A model generated the notes under the pieces. The model saw only the letters and a program-made list of their open reading frames with translations, did no database searches and was not told where the DNA came from. From contig NZ_QJKC01000003.1 in the NCBI RefSeq assembly GCF_003202035.1, positions 124,001 to 188,000 of the forward strand: a stretch of 64,000 nt of DNA. The letters are read 5' to 3'. Positions 26,267-36,525 of this stretch are shown in pieces (the stretch's first letter is position 1; each line of letters opens with the position of its first letter). The translations under genes and the position numbers were made by a program. Source of the stretch: Aquitalea magnusonii. GTDB lineage: Bacteria > Pseudomonadota > Gammaproteobacteria > Burkholderiales > Chromobacteriaceae.

Positions 26267-26665
26267 ATGAAATTCGGTCTGACCGCCCTGCTGCTGGCAG
26301 GACTGTGTAGCAACCTGGTGCAGGCTGCCGGCGACAGCTGCCAGCATGCCATGACGCAGGCGGACATGAATGTGTGCGCGGCCAAGGCGCATGAGCTGGC
26401 AGATAAGCAGCTGAACAGCCTCTACCAACAGTATCGCCAACGGCTAGCTGCCGACGACCAGCAACGGCTGACCATCGCCCAGCGTGCCTGGATAGGCTAC
26501 CGGGATGCCGCTTGCCGCTTTGAAACCGCCCAGGTCAGTGGTGGCAGCATTTTCCCCACCATCTGGTTACAGTGCCTGACCGGCAAGACGGAGAACCGCA
26601 TCAAGGAGCTGCAAAAACTGCTGCAATGCCAGGAAGGCGATCTGGACTGCCCTGCTTTGCAATAA
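26267..26665 (+). CDS. LprI-like (DUF1311) secreted protein
   Basis: A 132-residue protein with a signal peptide (KFGLTALLLAGLCSNLVQA, about 20 residues). The mature domain has the DUF1311 pattern: CQHAMTQADMNVCAAKAHELADKQLNSLYQQY...AQRAWIGYRDAACRFE and CL at the end, with Cys pairs likely in disulfides. Mycobacterial LprI of this family inhibits lysozyme, but most family members are uncharacterised. ATG 26267 follows GGGAGG. It is 27 bases downstream of the EamA gene. Confidence 0.85.
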   Translation: MKFGLTALLLAGLCSNLVQAAGDSCQHAMTQADMNVCAAKAHELADKQLNSLYQQYRQRLAADDQQRLTIAQRAWIGYRDAACRFETAQVSGGSIFPTIWLQCLTGKTENRIKELQKLLQCQEGDLDCPALQ

Positions 26666-26699
26666 AACGCCACAAGGCAGGCATGAATATGCCGGCGGC

Positions 26700-27179
26700 T
26701 CAGGCCCCCGCCTGCCAGTGCCCGCTCTTGCCGCCTTCTTTTTCCAGCAGCTGCACGGCGGAAATCACCATGCCACGGTCCACCGCCTTGCACATATCGT
26801 AAATGGTGAGCAGGCCAACGCTGGCAGCTGTCAGCGCTTCCATTTCCACACCGGTCTGGCCGCTGCACTCGGCAGTCACCGTAATGCTGACGCTGCTGCT
26901 GGCTTCGTCAAGTGCAAATTCCACGGCCACGCGGGTGAGGGCGATGGGGTGACAGAGCGGGATCAGGTCGGCGGTACGTTTGGAGGCCATGATGGCGGCG
27001 ATGCGGGCAATGCCCAGCACGTCGCCTTTTTTATGATGGCCATCGCGGATCAGCAGCAGGGTGGCCGGCAGCATGCGGATGCTGCCGCTGGCCACCGCAC
27101 GGCGGCGGGTGTGCTCTTTGTCACCGACATCCACCATATGGGCCTGGCCACTGGCATCGAAATGGGTCAGTCCGGACAT
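26700..27179 (-). CDS. moaC: Cyclic pyranopterin monophosphate synthase MoaC
   Basis: A 159-residue enzyme of molybdenum cofactor synthesis; with MoaA it makes cPMP from GTP. Landmarks are [19 protein letters not shown] at the N-terminus, the catalytic Lys in [54 protein letters not shown] and the closing [13 protein letters not shown] 27179 with GGAGG upstream. It lies 63 bases downstream of a small membrane protein gene and could be a distal member of the lpxC transcript. Confidence 0.95.
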   Translation of the reverse strand: MSGLTHFDASGQAHMVDVGDKEHTRRRAVASGSIRMLPATLLLIRDGHHKKGDVLGIARIAAIMASKRTADLIPLCHPIALTRVAVEFALDEASSSVSITVTAECSGQTGVEMEALTAASVGLLTIYDMCKAVDRGMVISAVQLLEKEGGKSGHWQAGA

Positions 27180-27242
27180 GTAAACCTCCAGCAAGTGGCA
27201 GCCGCTGGCTGCCAGCAGATTGAAATGGCTGGCAGTGTGCGG

Positions 27243-27425
27243 TTAACGGAGCAGTTTGCCAATCAGCCAGAAGAGGGTGAGCAGCAGGCCCAGGCCGCCA
27301 GTCCACTTGCACAGACGCAGGCTGATATGCAAATAACGCGGGTTGCGGGTGAGCGCATAGCTGATGGCGGACCAGCCAAAAGCCAGAATGATGACAATGG
27401 CCCACAGCCGCCACAGCGCCAGCAT
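27243..27425 (-). CDS. Small two-span membrane protein downstream of lpxC
   Basis: A 60-residue protein with two hydrophobic segments (about residues 5-24 and 43-58) separated by a basic connector with YALTRNPRYLHISLRLCKW. Its ATG is two bases after the lpxC stop and its ribosome site (GAGGTGG) is inside the lpxC 3' end, so it is almost certainly translated in the same operon. I do not recognise a named family. A role in the envelope is only suggested by position. Confidence 0.72.
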   Translation of the reverse strand: MLALWRLWAIVIILAFGWSAISYALTRNPRYLHISLRLCKWTGGLGLLLTLFWLIGKLLR

Positions 27426-27427
27426 GT

Positions 27428-28342
27428 CTACACCACCTCGGGCAGGCGGTGGAAGCTGGACGGGGCATCCAGCGGGTCGGTAAAGCTGACGTATTCCCAG
27501 GCATCCGGCGTATCCAGCAGCTTGCGCAGCAATTTGTTATTGAGCGCATGGCCGGATTTATGGCCGGAGAAGGCGGCAATCAGCGGGTGGCCGATGATGT
27601 AGAGGTCGCCAATGGCGTCCAGAATCTTGTGGCGCACGAATTCGTCGGGAAAACGCAGTCCCTCCGGATTCAGCACGTACTCGTCATCGATGACGATGGC
27701 GTTGTCCAGGCTGCCGCCCAGCCCCAGCCCGTGCTGGCGCATGTATTCCACTTCGTGCATGAAGCCGAAGGTGCGGGCGCGGCTGATTTCGTCCAGATAA
27801 GAGCTGCTGGCGAAATCCACCGTGACTTTTTGCGGTGCCAGATTGAAAGCGGGATGGTTGAATTCGATGGACAGGGTGATCTTGAAGCCATCCATCGGCT
27901 CCAGCTTGACCCATTTGTCCTCTTCGATGATTTCCACCACCTGTTTGACGCGAATGAAGCGCTTGGGCACGGTCTGCTCGACCACCCCGGCACTTTGCAG
28001 CAGGTAAATGAAGGGGGCGGCGGAGCCATCCATGATGGGCATTTCCGCCGCCGTCACCTCGACAATGAGGTTGTCGATGCCAAAGCCGGCAAAGGCCGAC
28101 ATCAAATGCTCGATCGTGCCGACACGCACGCCGGTGGCGGTCACCAGCGTGGAGGAGAGGCGCGTGTCGTTGACGAGCGCAGGCTCGGCTTTCACATCCT
28201 CCGACTCGGGCAAGTCGGTGCGGCGAAAGACGATGCCGGTGTCGGGTGCTGCCGGCAGCAGGGTGAGTTTCACCCGCTCGCCAGAATGCAAGCCGACACC
28301 TGTGGCGCTGATCGCTTGTTTCAGCGTGCGCTGGAATATCAT
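27428..28342 (-). CDS. lpxC: UDP-3-O-acyl-N-acetylglucosamine deacetylase
   Basis: A 304-residue zinc enzyme for the first committed step of lipid A synthesis. It opens [25 protein letters not shown], has the zinc ligands in STVEHLMSA-type [15 protein letters not shown], then [28 protein letters not shown] (His and Asp ligands, catalytic His). The length and both zinc motifs are intact. It is the last large gene of the division cluster after ftsZ, with a 114-base gap. Confidence 0.96.
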   Translation of the reverse strand: MIFQRTLKQAISATGVGLHSGERVKLTLLPAAPDTGIVFRRTDLPESEDVKAEPALVNDTRLSSTLVTATGVRVGTIEHLMSAFAGFGIDNLIVEVTAAEMPIMDGSAAPFIYLLQSAGVVEQTVPKRFIRVKQVVEIIEEDKWVKLEPMDGFKITLSIEFNHPAFNLAPQKVTVDFASSSYLDEISRARTFGFMHEVEYMRQHGLGLGGSLDNAIVIDDEYVLNPEGLRFPDEFVRHKILDAIGDLYIIGHPLIAAFSGHKSGHALNNKLLRKLLDTPDAWEYVSFTDPLDAPSSFHRLPEVV

Positions 28343-28456
28343 GTGAAGCTTTCAGGCAATCGGGAAAACCCGATTCTAGCACAGGCTTGCGCCATGCTTT
28401 ATTGATTGCTCGTCACACGTTAATAGTATTTAACTATTTATCCTGGCAGACCTTTC

Positions 28457-29641
28457 TTAATCTGCCTGCTTGCGCAGGAAGGCCGGAATATCGTAGCTGT
28501 CGCTCACTTCCGGGTTGGAGAAGTCGGTGGACGGCGCCGCACGGCGACGGCCCTGACGCATGATGGCCGGGGTATCGAAATCGTCGTAGTTGATGACCTC
28601 GACAGCACGGTCGTCGGTGCCGGTCTTGACGATCTTGATGTATTCCGGACGCTCTTCGCGTACCGGCTTTTGCTGGCCCAGGCCGGTGGCAATCAGGGTG
28701 ACACGGATGGTGTCTTCCGGCATTTCTTCCACTTCGGCAGTACCGAACTTGATCTGGGCATCTTCGTCGGCGTACTGACGGATGATGCCCATGATTTCGC
28801 GGTATTCGCTCATCTTCAGGCAACCCGGTGCGGTGGAGATGTTCACCAGCACGCCGCGGGCACCTTCCAGGGTAATGTTGTCCAGCAGCGGGCTGGCCAC
28901 GGCCTGCTCGGCGGCCACGCGGGCACGGTCGATACCCGATGCATAAGCCGAACCCATCATCGCCAGACCCATTTCGCACATCACGGTGCGTACATCGGCA
29001 AAGTCGACGTTGATCAGGCCGGGGCAGGTGATCACTTCGGCGATACCGGCTACCGCGCCCTTGAGCACGTCATCGGCGGCACGGAAGGCTTCGCGCATGG
29101 TGACATCGTCGCCCAGCACTTCCATCAGCTTTTCGTTGGGGATGACGATCAGCGAGTCGACATGCTTTTTCAGGTCTTCGATACCGCTCTGGGCCACTTT
29201 CAGGCGCTTGCCTTCGTGGTCGAACGGGCGGGTGACCACGCCTACGGTGAGGATGCCCAGTTCCTTGGCCACTTCGGCCACCACCGGGGCGGCACCGGTA
29301 CCGGTACCACCGCCCATGCCGGCAGTCACGAACACCATATTGGCGCCGCGCAGGGCGTCGGCGATGCGTTCGCGGTCTTCCAGCGCGGCGCTGCGGCCCA
29401 CTTCCGGGTTGGCACCGGCACCCAGACCACGGGTCAGGTTGTTGCCCAGTTGCAGTTTCTGCGGCGACTTGTTGCGCTGCAGGGATTGCGCATCGGTATT
29501 GGCGCAGATGAATTCCACACCATGCACATGACTGCTGATCATGTTGTCGATGGCATTGCAACCACCACCGCCTACGCCGATGACCTTGATCACGGCCGCA
29601 TTGGCGGTCTCTTGCATGACTTCAAAAACCATTCCGCTCAT
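28457..29641 (-). CDS. ftsZ: Cell division protein FtsZ
   Basis: A 394-residue tubulin-like GTPase that forms the division ring. It has AVIKVIGVGGGGCNAIDNM, the tubulin signature GGGTGTGAAPVVA, the T7 synergy region with NVDFADVRTVM, and the conserved C-terminal tail YDIPAFLRKQ, the peptide bound by FtsA, ZipA and MinC. The ATG 29641 (MSGMVFEVM) has GAGGAG five bases upstream; codons further 5' are not conserved. It follows ftsA after a stem-loop. Confidence 0.96.
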   Translation of the reverse strand: MSGMVFEVMQETANAAVIKVIGVGGGGCNAIDNMISSHVHGVEFICANTDAQSLQRNKSPQKLQLGNNLTRGLGAGANPEVGRSAALEDRERIADALRGANMVFVTAGMGGGTGTGAAPVVAEVAKELGILTVGVVTRPFDHEGKRLKVAQSGIEDLKKHVDSLIVIPNEKLMEVLGDDVTMREAFRAADDVLKGAVAGIAEVITCPGLINVDFADVRTVMCEMGLAMMGSAYASGIDRARVAAEQAVASPLLDNITLEGARGVLVNISTAPGCLKMSEYREIMGIIRQYADEDAQIKFGTAEVEEMPEDTIRVTLIATGLGQQKPVREERPEYIKIVKTGTDDRAVEVINYDDFDTPAIMRQGRRRAAPSTDFSNPEVSDSYDIPAFLRKQAD

Positions 29642-29708
29642 TTGCCTCTCCTCAAGTTTAAGATGAGCTTGCATTTCCGATATTTACTGCTGCCCGATAA
29701 AACACGAC

Positions 29709-29737
29709 AGCCCGGCGGCCACCCGGCCGCCCGGGCT
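29709..29737 (-). terminator. Stem-loop between ftsA and ftsZ
   Basis: AGCCCGGCGGCC pairs with GGCCGCCCGGGCT with a single bulged C. On the minus strand it is followed by TGTCGTGTTTTATC. It touches the ftsA stop codon and may act as a partial terminator or processing site, with ftsZ also having its own promoter, as is common. Confidence 0.5.
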
Positions 29738-30975
29738 TAAAAATTCCCGGCGAACCAGGCCTTCATGCGGCCGAACAGATGACCGACACCCGCGCTTTCC
29801 ACTTTGGGGCCGCTATGGGTCTGGATCTGGTCCTTGCCGTACAACAACAGACCGACACCGGTGGAGAAGCGCGGGGTCTTCACCACTTCGGCCAGGCCGC
29901 CTACATACTTGGGCACGCCCACGCGCACCGGCATGTGGAACACCTCTTCGGCCAGTTCCACCATGCCCGGCATCAGGCTGGCGCCACCGGTCAGCACGAT
30001 GCCGGAAGACAGCAAGTCCTCGAAGCCGCTGCGGCGCAGCTCCTGCTGTACCAGCTGGAAGAGTTCTTCCACCCGTGGTTCCACCACTTCGGCCAGGGTG
30101 GCGCGCGACATCTGGCGCGGACCGCGCTCGCCCACGCCCGGCACTTCGATCATCTGGCCCGGATCGGCCATGGTCACCAGTGCCACCGCGTGCTGGATCT
30201 TGATGTCTTCCGCTTCCTTGGTCGGGGTGCGCAGCGCCATGGCGATGTCGTTGGTGATCTGGTCACCGGCAATCGGAATCACCGCGGTATGGCGGATGGC
30301 ACCGTTGGCATACACCGCGATGTCGGTGGTGCCGCCACCGATGTCGATCAGGCACACGCCCAGTTCCTTTTCGTCTTCCGACAGCACGGCAATGGCCGAG
30401 GCCATCGGCTGCAGCACCAGGTCGGACACTTCCAGCCCGCAGCGGCGCACGCACTTGGTGACGTTCTGCGCGGCAGACACCGCACCGCTGACGATGTGTA
30501 CCTTGGCTTCCAGGCGCACGCCGCTCATGCCCAGCGGTTCGCGCACCCCTTCCTGGCCGTCGATGCTGTATTCCTGGGTGAGGATGTGCAGCACCTGGTG
30601 ATCCGGCGGGATGGTGACGGCGCGGGCGGTTTCAATCACGCGCTCGATGTCCATCTGCATGACTTCGCGGTCCTTGATGGCCACCATGCCGTGCGAGTTG
30701 ATGCTCTTGATGTGGCTGCCTGCAATGCCGGCAAACACCTCGTGAATCTTGCAGTCGGCCATCAGCTCGGCCTCCTCCAATGCACGCTGGATGGCCTGCA
30801 CCGTGGATTCGATGTTCACCACCATGCCGCGCTTCAGACCGCGAGACGGGGTCTGGCCCATGCCGATGATGTTGAGCTGGCCGTCATCCAGGACCTCCGC
30901 GACAATCGCCACGATCTTGGATGTGCCGATGTCCAGGCCGACCAGCATGTTCTTGCTTTCCTTAGGTTTGCTCAC
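29737..30975 (-). CDS. ftsA: Cell division protein FtsA
   Basis: A 412-residue actin-like ATPase tethering FtsZ to the membrane. Landmarks are LVGLDIGTSKIVAIVAEV, IDIGGGTTDIAVY, GGASLMPGMVELAEEVF and the C-terminal amphipathic helix LFGRMKAWFAGNF, which acts as the membrane anchor. The start is a GTG at 30975 with CTGGAG upstream; an ATG nine codons later is possible. It is 20 bases downstream of ftsQ. Confidence 0.95.
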   Translation of the reverse strand: MSKPKESKNMLVGLDIGTSKIVAIVAEVLDDGQLNIIGMGQTPSRGLKRGMVVNIESTVQAIQRALEEAELMADCKIHEVFAGIAGSHIKSINSHGMVAIKDREVMQMDIERVIETARAVTIPPDHQVLHILTQEYSIDGQEGVREPLGMSGVRLEAKVHIVSGAVSAAQNVTKCVRRCGLEVSDLVLQPMASAIAVLSEDEKELGVCLIDIGGGTTDIAVYANGAIRHTAVIPIAGDQITNDIAMALRTPTKEAEDIKIQHAVALVTMADPGQMIEVPGVGERGPRQMSRATLAEVVEPRVEELFQLVQQELRRSGFEDLLSSGIVLTGGASLMPGMVELAEEVFHMPVRVGVPKYVGGLAEVVKTPRFSTGVGLLLYGKDQIQTHSGPKVESAGVGHLFGRMKAWFAGNF

Positions 30976-30994
30976 CTGTCGCTCCAGCTTGGTA

Positions 30995-31720
30995 TTACTT
31001 TTTCACTTGAGCCGGCGGCGCCTTGTAATCAGGCATCCGCACGGCAAATCCATTGGGGTAGCGCATGTCCACGTAATCGATGTGGTAGGGCAGCGCTGCC
31101 AGCTTGTCTTTCCAGTACTGGGCGAATCGCTCCACCCGCAAATCCACGTCGCCACGACCCAGGTCCAGCTTGATGTCGTTATCCAGCCCGACCTGCCAGG
31201 CACGGCGTGGCGACAGCCAGATGTCCTTGGGGGCCAGCCCCGTCGGTTTCAGGCCCTGGCGCAAACGCGCCAGCATGGCTGTCATGTCCTTTTCTGCGCC
31301 TGCCGGTCCGTAAAACACCGGCAGTTGCTGATCACTGGCGGCATCGAAGCGGTCGCCGTGGCTGTCCACCAGCCCGTTTTCGCCCCAGCGCGCCAGCGCC
31401 ACATGTTCTTCCACTGCAATTTCCAGGGCATCCGGCCAGCGCCGCCGCACCTGGGCATCGCGCACCCAGGGCAGCTTGCCGAATGCGGCCCGCGTCTTGT
31501 CGATGTCCAGCGTGAAGAAAGTCCCGGTCAGCTCATGCTCGGCAATGAAGCGCAGCTGTTCCGGCGTCACCCTTTTCATCTGTCCCTGGATCTGGATCTT
31601 CTTCACCGGAAACACCGGCGCATGCGTCACCCAGAATCCACCTGCATACATCAGCATCAGCAGCGAGGCGCCCAGCAGGAAATTGGCCAGGCCTTTCAGC
31701 AGCTGATGGTTATCCCACAT
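30995..31720 (-). CDS. ftsQ: Cell division protein FtsQ
   Basis: A 241-residue bitopic protein: a short cytoplasmic start, one TM (about residues 10-31, [22 protein letters not shown]), then the POTRA domain ([24 protein letters not shown]...) and the FtsQ C-terminal domain ending in [16 protein letters not shown]. It links FtsB-FtsL to the rest of the divisome. Its start overlaps the ddl stop by 11 bases. Confidence 0.93.
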   Translation of the reverse strand: MWDNHQLLKGLANFLLGASLLMLMYAGGFWVTHAPVFPVKKIQIQGQMKRVTPEQLRFIAEHELTGTFFTLDIDKTRAAFGKLPWVRDAQVRRRWPDALEIAVEEHVALARWGENGLVDSHGDRFDAASDQQLPVFYGPAGAEKDMTAMLARLRQGLKPTGLAPKDIWLSPRRAWQVGLDNDIKLDLGRGDVDLRVERFAQYWKDKLAALPYHIDYVDMRYPNGFAVRMPDYKAPPAQVKK

Positions 31721-32621
31721 GCACCATATCCAGCACGTTCAGGCAGAGGTCCTCGTAGCTGATGCCCTGGGCGCGTGCCGCCATCGGCACCAGGCTGTGG
31801 CTGGTCATGCCCGGATTGGTATTCACTTCCAGCAGATAGATGCCACCATCCTCGTCCATCAGGAAATCCACCCGGCCCCAGCCCTGGCCGCCCAGCACAC
31901 GGAAAGCCTGCAGGCACAGGGCGCGGGCGCGCTGTTCCACTTCTTCGCTCAGGCCGGACGGGCAGCGGTAGACCGTGTCGTCGCGGAAATACTTGGCCTG
32001 ATAATCGTAATACTCGGTAGCCGGCTCGATCTTGATCGTGGGATAAGCCTGGCCATCTATCACCGCACAGGTGTATTCGCCACCACCGACAAAGCGCTCG
32101 GCCAATACCAGCGGGTCGTACTTGCGGGCTTCCTCAAACGCGGCTTGCAGTTCGCCCGGCTGTTTTACCTTGGTCACGCCAATGCTGGAGCCTTCGGTTG
32201 CCGGCTTCACGAACAGCGGCAGGCCCAGGCGTGCTTCCACGGCGGCAAAGTCGCTGTTTTCGTCCAGCAGTTCGAATTCCGGAATCGGCAGGCCGGCACC
32301 GCGCCACAACAGCTTGGTGCGCCATTTGTCCATGCAGATGGCCGAAGCCATCACACCACAGCCGGTATACGGAATACCCAGCGTTTCCAGCGCACCCTGC
32401 AAGGTACCGTCTTCACCAAACGGGCCGTGCAGGATGATGAACACGCGCTCGAAGCCTTCGTCCTTCAGCGCCGACAGCGGTTTGTCAGCCGGGTCGAAGG
32501 CGTGGGCATCCACGCCGCGCGAACGCAGCGCGTTCAACACGCCATTGCCGCTCATCAGCGAGATTTCCCGCTCGGCGGAGCTGCCGCCCATCATCACTGC
32601 CACTTTGCCGTACTGCTTCAT
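31710..32621 (-). CDS. ddl: D-alanine--D-alanine ligase
   Basis: A 303-residue ATP-grasp ligase making the D-Ala-D-Ala dipeptide. The N-terminus carries [21 protein letters not shown] (HS/SSAER motif), then the omega-loop region [20 protein letters not shown] and the metal site [16 protein letters not shown]. The size is that of DdlB. It lies between murC and ftsQ in the standard order, but murB, which often lies there in other Proteobacteria, is absent. Confidence 0.95.
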   Translation of the reverse strand: MKQYGKVAVMMGGSSAEREISLMSGNGVLNALRSRGVDAHAFDPADKPLSALKDEGFERVFIILHGPFGEDGTLQGALETLGIPYTGCGVMASAICMDKWRTKLLWRGAGLPIPEFELLDENSDFAAVEARLGLPLFVKPATEGSSIGVTKVKQPGELQAAFEEARKYDPLVLAERFVGGGEYTCAVIDGQAYPTIKIEPATEYYDYQAKYFRDDTVYRCPSGLSEEVEQRARALCLQAFRVLGGQGWGRVDFLMDEDGGIYLLEVNTNPGMTSHSLVPMAARAQGISYEDLCLNVLDMVHVG

Positions 32622-32674
32622 TGCTCTTCCTTACTGGGAGGGTCTGTCCCCTCCCGCCAAAATTCGCCTGCTAC

Positions 32675-34069
32675 TTACAGCTTGCCCGCCACCAGCTTGC
32701 CTGGCACCGCGCCAATGGAACCGGCACCCATGGTGATGACCACATCGCCGTCCCGCGCGATGTCCATGATGGTGCGCGGCATGTCGGCAATCTGCTCGAC
32801 AAACAGCGGCTCCACCTTGCCGGACACGCGCACCGCACGCGCCAGGGCCCGGCCATCCGCCGCCACGATGGGGGTTTCGCCCGCGGCATAGACTTCGGAC
32901 AGCAACAGCGCATCCACGCCGTTCAATACCTTGACGAAATCTTCGAACAGATCACGGGTGCGGCTGTAGCGGTGTGGCTGAAAGGCCAGTACCAGTCGCT
33001 TGTCCGGGAAGGCGCCACGCACCGCCGCCAGCGTGGCAGCCATTTCCACCGGGTGGTGGCCGTAATCGTCCACCAGGGTGAAGCTGCCCCCATCCGGCAG
33101 GGCCACTTCGCCATAACGCTGGAAGCGGCGGCCCACACCGGCAAACTCGGCCAGGCCGCGCTGGATGGAAGGGATGTCCGCGCCGCATTCCAGACCAATG
33201 GCAATGGCCGACAAGGCGTTCAGCACGTTGTGACGACCCGGCAGGTTGAGCACCACCGGGAAGCGCTGCTGGCTGCCATTGTTGACCACCACGTCGAAAT
33301 GCATCTGGCCTGCGGCAGCCACCACGTTTTCGGCATAGATGTCGGCCGAATCGTCCAGGCCGTAGGTCGTCACCGGCTTGGTGATGCGGCTGCGGATTTC
33401 GCGCACGTTCGGGTCGTCCACACACAGCACGGCACGGCCATAAAACGGCAGGCGGTGCAGGAAATCGACGAAAGCCTGTTTGAGCTTGTCAAAGCTGTGG
33501 TCGTAGGTGTCCATGTGGTCGGCGTCGATATTGGTGATCACCGCCATCACCGGCGTCAGGTGCAGGAAAGACGCGTCCGATTCGTCGGCCTCGGCCACCA
33601 GGAATTCCCCGGAACCCAGCTTGGCGTTGGTCCCCGCGGCAGTCAGCTTGCCGCCGATCACGAAAGTGGGGTCCAGCCCGGCTGCCGCCAGCACCGAGGC
33701 CGTCAGGCTGGTGGTGGTGGTCTTGCCGTGGGTGCCGGCAATGGCGATGCCCTGCTTGAAGCGCATCAGCTCGGCCAGCATCATGGCGCGCGGGATCACC
33801 GGAATGCGGCGCTCACGGGCACACAGCACTTCCGGATTGTCCGCCTTCACCGCGGTGGAGGTCACCACCACATCGGCACCTTCCATATAGGTGGCGTCAT
33901 GGCCAAAAAACACGCGTGCGCCCTGCGCCGCCAGGCGCTGGGTGGCGGCACCATCAGCCATGTCGGAACCGGACACGCTGTAACCGAGGTTCAGCAGAAC
34001 CTCGGCGATGCCGCACATGCCGACACCACCGATGCCGACGAAGTGAATGTGTTTGACCCTGTGTTTCAT
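32675..34069 (-). CDS. murC: UDP-N-acetylmuramate--L-alanine ligase
   Basis: A 464-residue Mur ligase that adds L-Ala to UDP-MurNAc. The N-terminal UDP-binding loop is [28 protein letters not shown]. The ATP loop is [13 protein letters not shown] (about residues 110-122), and [11 protein letters not shown] with later [10 protein letters not shown] are MurC-specific. It lies 39 bases downstream of murG. Confidence 0.96.
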   Translation of the reverse strand: MKHRVKHIHFVGIGGVGMCGIAEVLLNLGYSVSGSDMADGAATQRLAAQGARVFFGHDATYMEGADVVVTSTAVKADNPEVLCARERRIPVIPRAMMLAELMRFKQGIAIAGTHGKTTTTSLTASVLAAAGLDPTFVIGGKLTAAGTNAKLGSGEFLVAEADESDASFLHLTPVMAVITNIDADHMDTYDHSFDKLKQAFVDFLHRLPFYGRAVLCVDDPNVREIRSRITKPVTTYGLDDSADIYAENVVAAAGQMHFDVVVNNGSQQRFPVVLNLPGRHNVLNALSAIAIGLECGADIPSIQRGLAEFAGVGRRFQRYGEVALPDGGSFTLVDDYGHHPVEMAATLAAVRGAFPDKRLVLAFQPHRYSRTRDLFEDFVKVLNGVDALLLSEVYAAGETPIVAADGRALARAVRVSGKVEPLFVEQIADMPRTIMDIARDGDVVITMGAGSIGAVPGKLVAGKL

Positions 34070-34108
34070 GTTCTTTCTCGTTGCTTCCGGCCGCTTGTGG
34101 CTGCCGTA

Positions 34109-35203
34109 TTACTGTTCGTCTGCCAGAGCGGCGCACACATCGGCCACCCGGGCGGCTGCGCCCGGTCTGGCCAATGCACGGGCGTGGCTGGCTAGTTCCA
34201 GCAGACGGGGCCGGTCAAGACCGGCCAGCACGTCTGCCAGCTTTTGTGCTGTCAGTTCGCTTTGCGGCAGATGAATCGCCGCGCCTGCTGCCGCCATCCA
34301 CTTGGCGTTGTCGCGCTGATGCGCGGTGGTGGACACCACCAGCGGCACCAGAATGCTGGCCACACCAGCGGCGCAGAGCTCGCTTACCGTAATGGCCCCG
34401 GCGCGGCAGATGATCAGGTCGCAATCGGCCAGGCGGCTGGGCATGTCATCGATAAACGGCAACAGCGTCACCTCCTGTTCCAGCCCGGCGGCACGATAGG
34501 CGGCCTGCACCTCGGCAAAGTTGGCTTCGCCAGTCTGGTGGGTCAGCTGCGGCCGCTGTGCTGCCGGCAACTGCGCCATTGCCTGCGGCAGGGTCTGGTT
34601 CAGCACCCGCGCCCCCAGGCTGCCACCCACCACCAGTACCCGCAGCGGGCCACTACGGCCTGCCATGCGCTGTGCCGGAGCCGGCAGGGCTTCGATTTCC
34701 TGGCGTACCGGATTGCCGGTCACCAGCGCCTTGGGACTGCTCTTGGCGGCGCTGCCGTCAAAACCGCACACCAGCTTGCGGGCAAACGGCAGCAGTGCCT
34801 TGTTGCTCAGCAGCAGGCTGGCATCGGCATTCACCAGCACCAGCGGCTTCCACAACAGGCCGCTCATCACCCCGCCCGGCAGGCAGACATAGCCGCCCAT
34901 GCCCAGCACCACGTCCGGACGGTGACGGAACAACAGCTGTGCCGACCGCACAAAGGCGCCGCACAGTTGCAGCACACCCTTGAGCGAACCCAGCAGGCCC
35001 TTGCCACGCACGCCATGAAAAGCCAGCCGCTCCAGCGGAATGCCGGTGGGCGGCACCAGCTTGTTTTCCATGCCGCGCTCGGTACCCAGCCACACCACTT
35101 TCCAGCCGCGCTGTTGCAGCTCTTTGGCCACGGCAAGGCCGGGGACAATGTGTCCACCCGTACCGGCTGCCATTACCATGACCGTTCTGTTCGTCATCTT
35201 CAT
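34109..35203 (-). CDS. murG: UDP-GlcNAc transferase MurG (lipid II synthase)
   Basis: A 364-residue GT28 glycosyltransferase that makes lipid II on the inner face of the membrane. It carries AAGTGGHIVPGLAVAKEL, GMGGYVCLPGGV (a glycine-rich loop), VGGSLGARVLNQ and CRAGAITVSELCAAG (donor-binding region). Three starts are close together: TTG 35206, ATG 35203 and ATG 35197. AAGG upstream fits the later ATG best by spacing, so residues 1-2 are uncertain. The spacer before it is built from ftsW-derived repeats. Confidence 0.95.
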   Translation of the reverse strand: MKMTNRTVMVMAAGTGGHIVPGLAVAKELQQRGWKVVWLGTERGMENKLVPPTGIPLERLAFHGVRGKGLLGSLKGVLQLCGAFVRSAQLLFRHRPDVVLGMGGYVCLPGGVMSGLLWKPLVLVNADASLLLSNKALLPFARKLVCGFDGSAAKSSPKALVTGNPVRQEIEALPAPAQRMAGRSGPLRVLVVGGSLGARVLNQTLPQAMAQLPAAQRPQLTHQTGEANFAEVQAAYRAAGLEQEVTLLPFIDDMPSRLADCDLIICRAGAITVSELCAAGVASILVPLVVSTTAHQRDNAKWMAAAGAAIHLPQSELTAQKLADVLAGLDRPRLLELASHARALARPGAAARVADVCAALADEQ

Positions 35204-35207
35204 CAAA

Positions 35208-35398
35208 CCTTGTAGCCGCGCATGATGCGCTGATTTTTGCTTCGTCCTGCGCAGCTACACCTTGTAGCCGCCCTACTCTCGGGTTTTAGCTTCGGCCTTT
35301 GGCCTCTCAGAAACCGCCGCCACCGGGCTTGCGCCCTCACGCGCCAGTCGGCGCTTGTCCTGCGCGGCTACACCTTGTAACCGCGCATGATGCGGCGG
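35208..35398. repeat. Duplicated ftsW 3'-end sequences in the ftsW-murG spacer
   Basis: The ftsW end CCTTGTAACCGCGCATGATGCG (35373-35394) recurs with one difference at 35208-35229, next to murG. A second segment, GTCCTGCGCGGCTACACCTTGTAACCG (35357-35383), recurs with two differences at 35244-35270. As a result the codons for the FtsW tail RIMRGYKV and a stop are found again just before murG, in an otherwise non-coding spacer of 164 bases (35204-35367). Spacer sequence between the copies includes GGCCTTTGGCC (35295-35304 region). No open frame of note lies in it. Confidence 0.8.
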
Positions 35399-36525
35399 TT
35401 TTCATAATCAACCCGCAGCAGTACGGCCATGGCTACCAGATTCATCAACATGGCCGAACCACCAAACGACATCAGCGGCAGGGTCAGGCCCTTGGTGGGC
35501 AACAGGCCCATGTTCACGCCGATGTTGAAAAACACCTGAATGCCCAGCCAGATGCCCATGCCCTGTGCCACCAGCGCCTGGAAGAAACGCTCCAGCTTTT
35601 TCGATTCCACGCCGATGTGAAACGCACGCCGTACAATCCAGGCATACAGGCCGATCACCACGCAGATGCCGACAAAGCCGAACTCTTCCGAAATCACCGC
35701 CATGATGAAGTCGGTGTGCGCCTCGGGCAGGTAGAACAGCTTTTCAATACTGGAGCCCAGCCCCACGCCATACCATTCGCCACGACCAATGGCGATCAGC
35801 GAGTGCGACAGCTGGTAGCCCTTGCCATACGGGTCATCCCACGGGTCCATGAAGCCCAGCACGCGCTTGAGCCGGTATGGCGAGGAAATGATCAGCAGCA
35901 CGATGGCCACGGCCGCCATCACCGCCAGCCCGGAGAAGATGCGCATATTGATGCCGCCGAGGAACAACACGCCCATGGCAATGGACATCACCACCATCAG
36001 CGCGCCGAAGTCCGGTTCGCGCAGCAACAGGAAGGCCACGGCCACCATGGCGGCGAACATCGGCGCAAAGCCTTCTTTCAGGCTGTGCAGCTTGTGGGTC
36101 TTGCGCACGGTGTAGTCAGCGGCGTAGATCACCGTGGCGAACTTCATGATTTCCGACGGCTGCAGATTGAGCACAAACAGGTTGATCCAGCGGCGCGAAC
36201 CGTTCACCACCCGGCCAATGCCGGGCACCAGCACCAGTACCAGCAACACGATGCCCAGCAGGAACAGCTTGCCAGCGTACTTTTGCCAGATACGGGTGGG
36301 CACCTGGAACAGGATGTAAGAGGCACAGAGGCCGATCACCATGAAGATGATGTGGCGGATCAGGTAGAAGTAGCGGTTTTGCGTGGCAGCATCGGCCTCG
36401 GCATAGGCAATCGACGCCGAATACACCATCACCAGACTGATGGACAGCAGCAGGGCCAGGGCCCAGGCCAATGCCTCGTCGAAGGGTTTGATGGCGGTGT
36501 AACGGCGCGCCGAGTGCACGATCAT
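35368..36525 (-). CDS. ftsW: Peptidoglycan glycosyltransferase FtsW
   Basis: A 385-residue SEDS protein with about ten TM segments that polymerises septal glycan with FtsI. Landmarks are [37 protein letters not shown], the [25 protein letters not shown] extracellular loop and ISEEFGFVG. The short C-terminal tail ends RIMRGYKV. It overlaps the murD stop by four bases (ATGA). It is slightly shorter than E. coli FtsW at its N-terminus. Confidence 0.95.
   Translation of the reverse strand: MIVHSARRYTAIKPFDEALAWALALLLSISLVMVYSASIAYAEADAATQNRYFYLIRHIIFMVIGLCASYILFQVPTRIWQKYAGKLFLLGIVLLVLVLVPGIGRVVNGSRRWINLFVLNLQPSEIMKFATVIYAADYTVRKTHKLHSLKEGFAPMFAAMVAVAFLLLREPDFGALMVVMSIAMGVLFLGGINMRIFSGLAVMAAVAIVLLIISSPYRLKRVLGFMDPWDDPYGKGYQLSHSLIAIGRGEWYGVGLGSSIEKLFYLPEAHTDFIMAVISEEFGFVGICVVIGLYAWIVRRAFHIGVESKKLERFFQALVAQGMGIWLGIQVFFNIGVNMGLLPTKGLTLPLMSFGGSAMLMNLVAMAVLLRVDYENRRIMRGYKV

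Noticed and set aside
32622-32674. Missing murB between murC and ddl as a deletion scar
   Set aside because: The 53-base gap shows no remnant of murB, and many Betaproteobacteria keep murB elsewhere, so no local loss event needs to be assumed.
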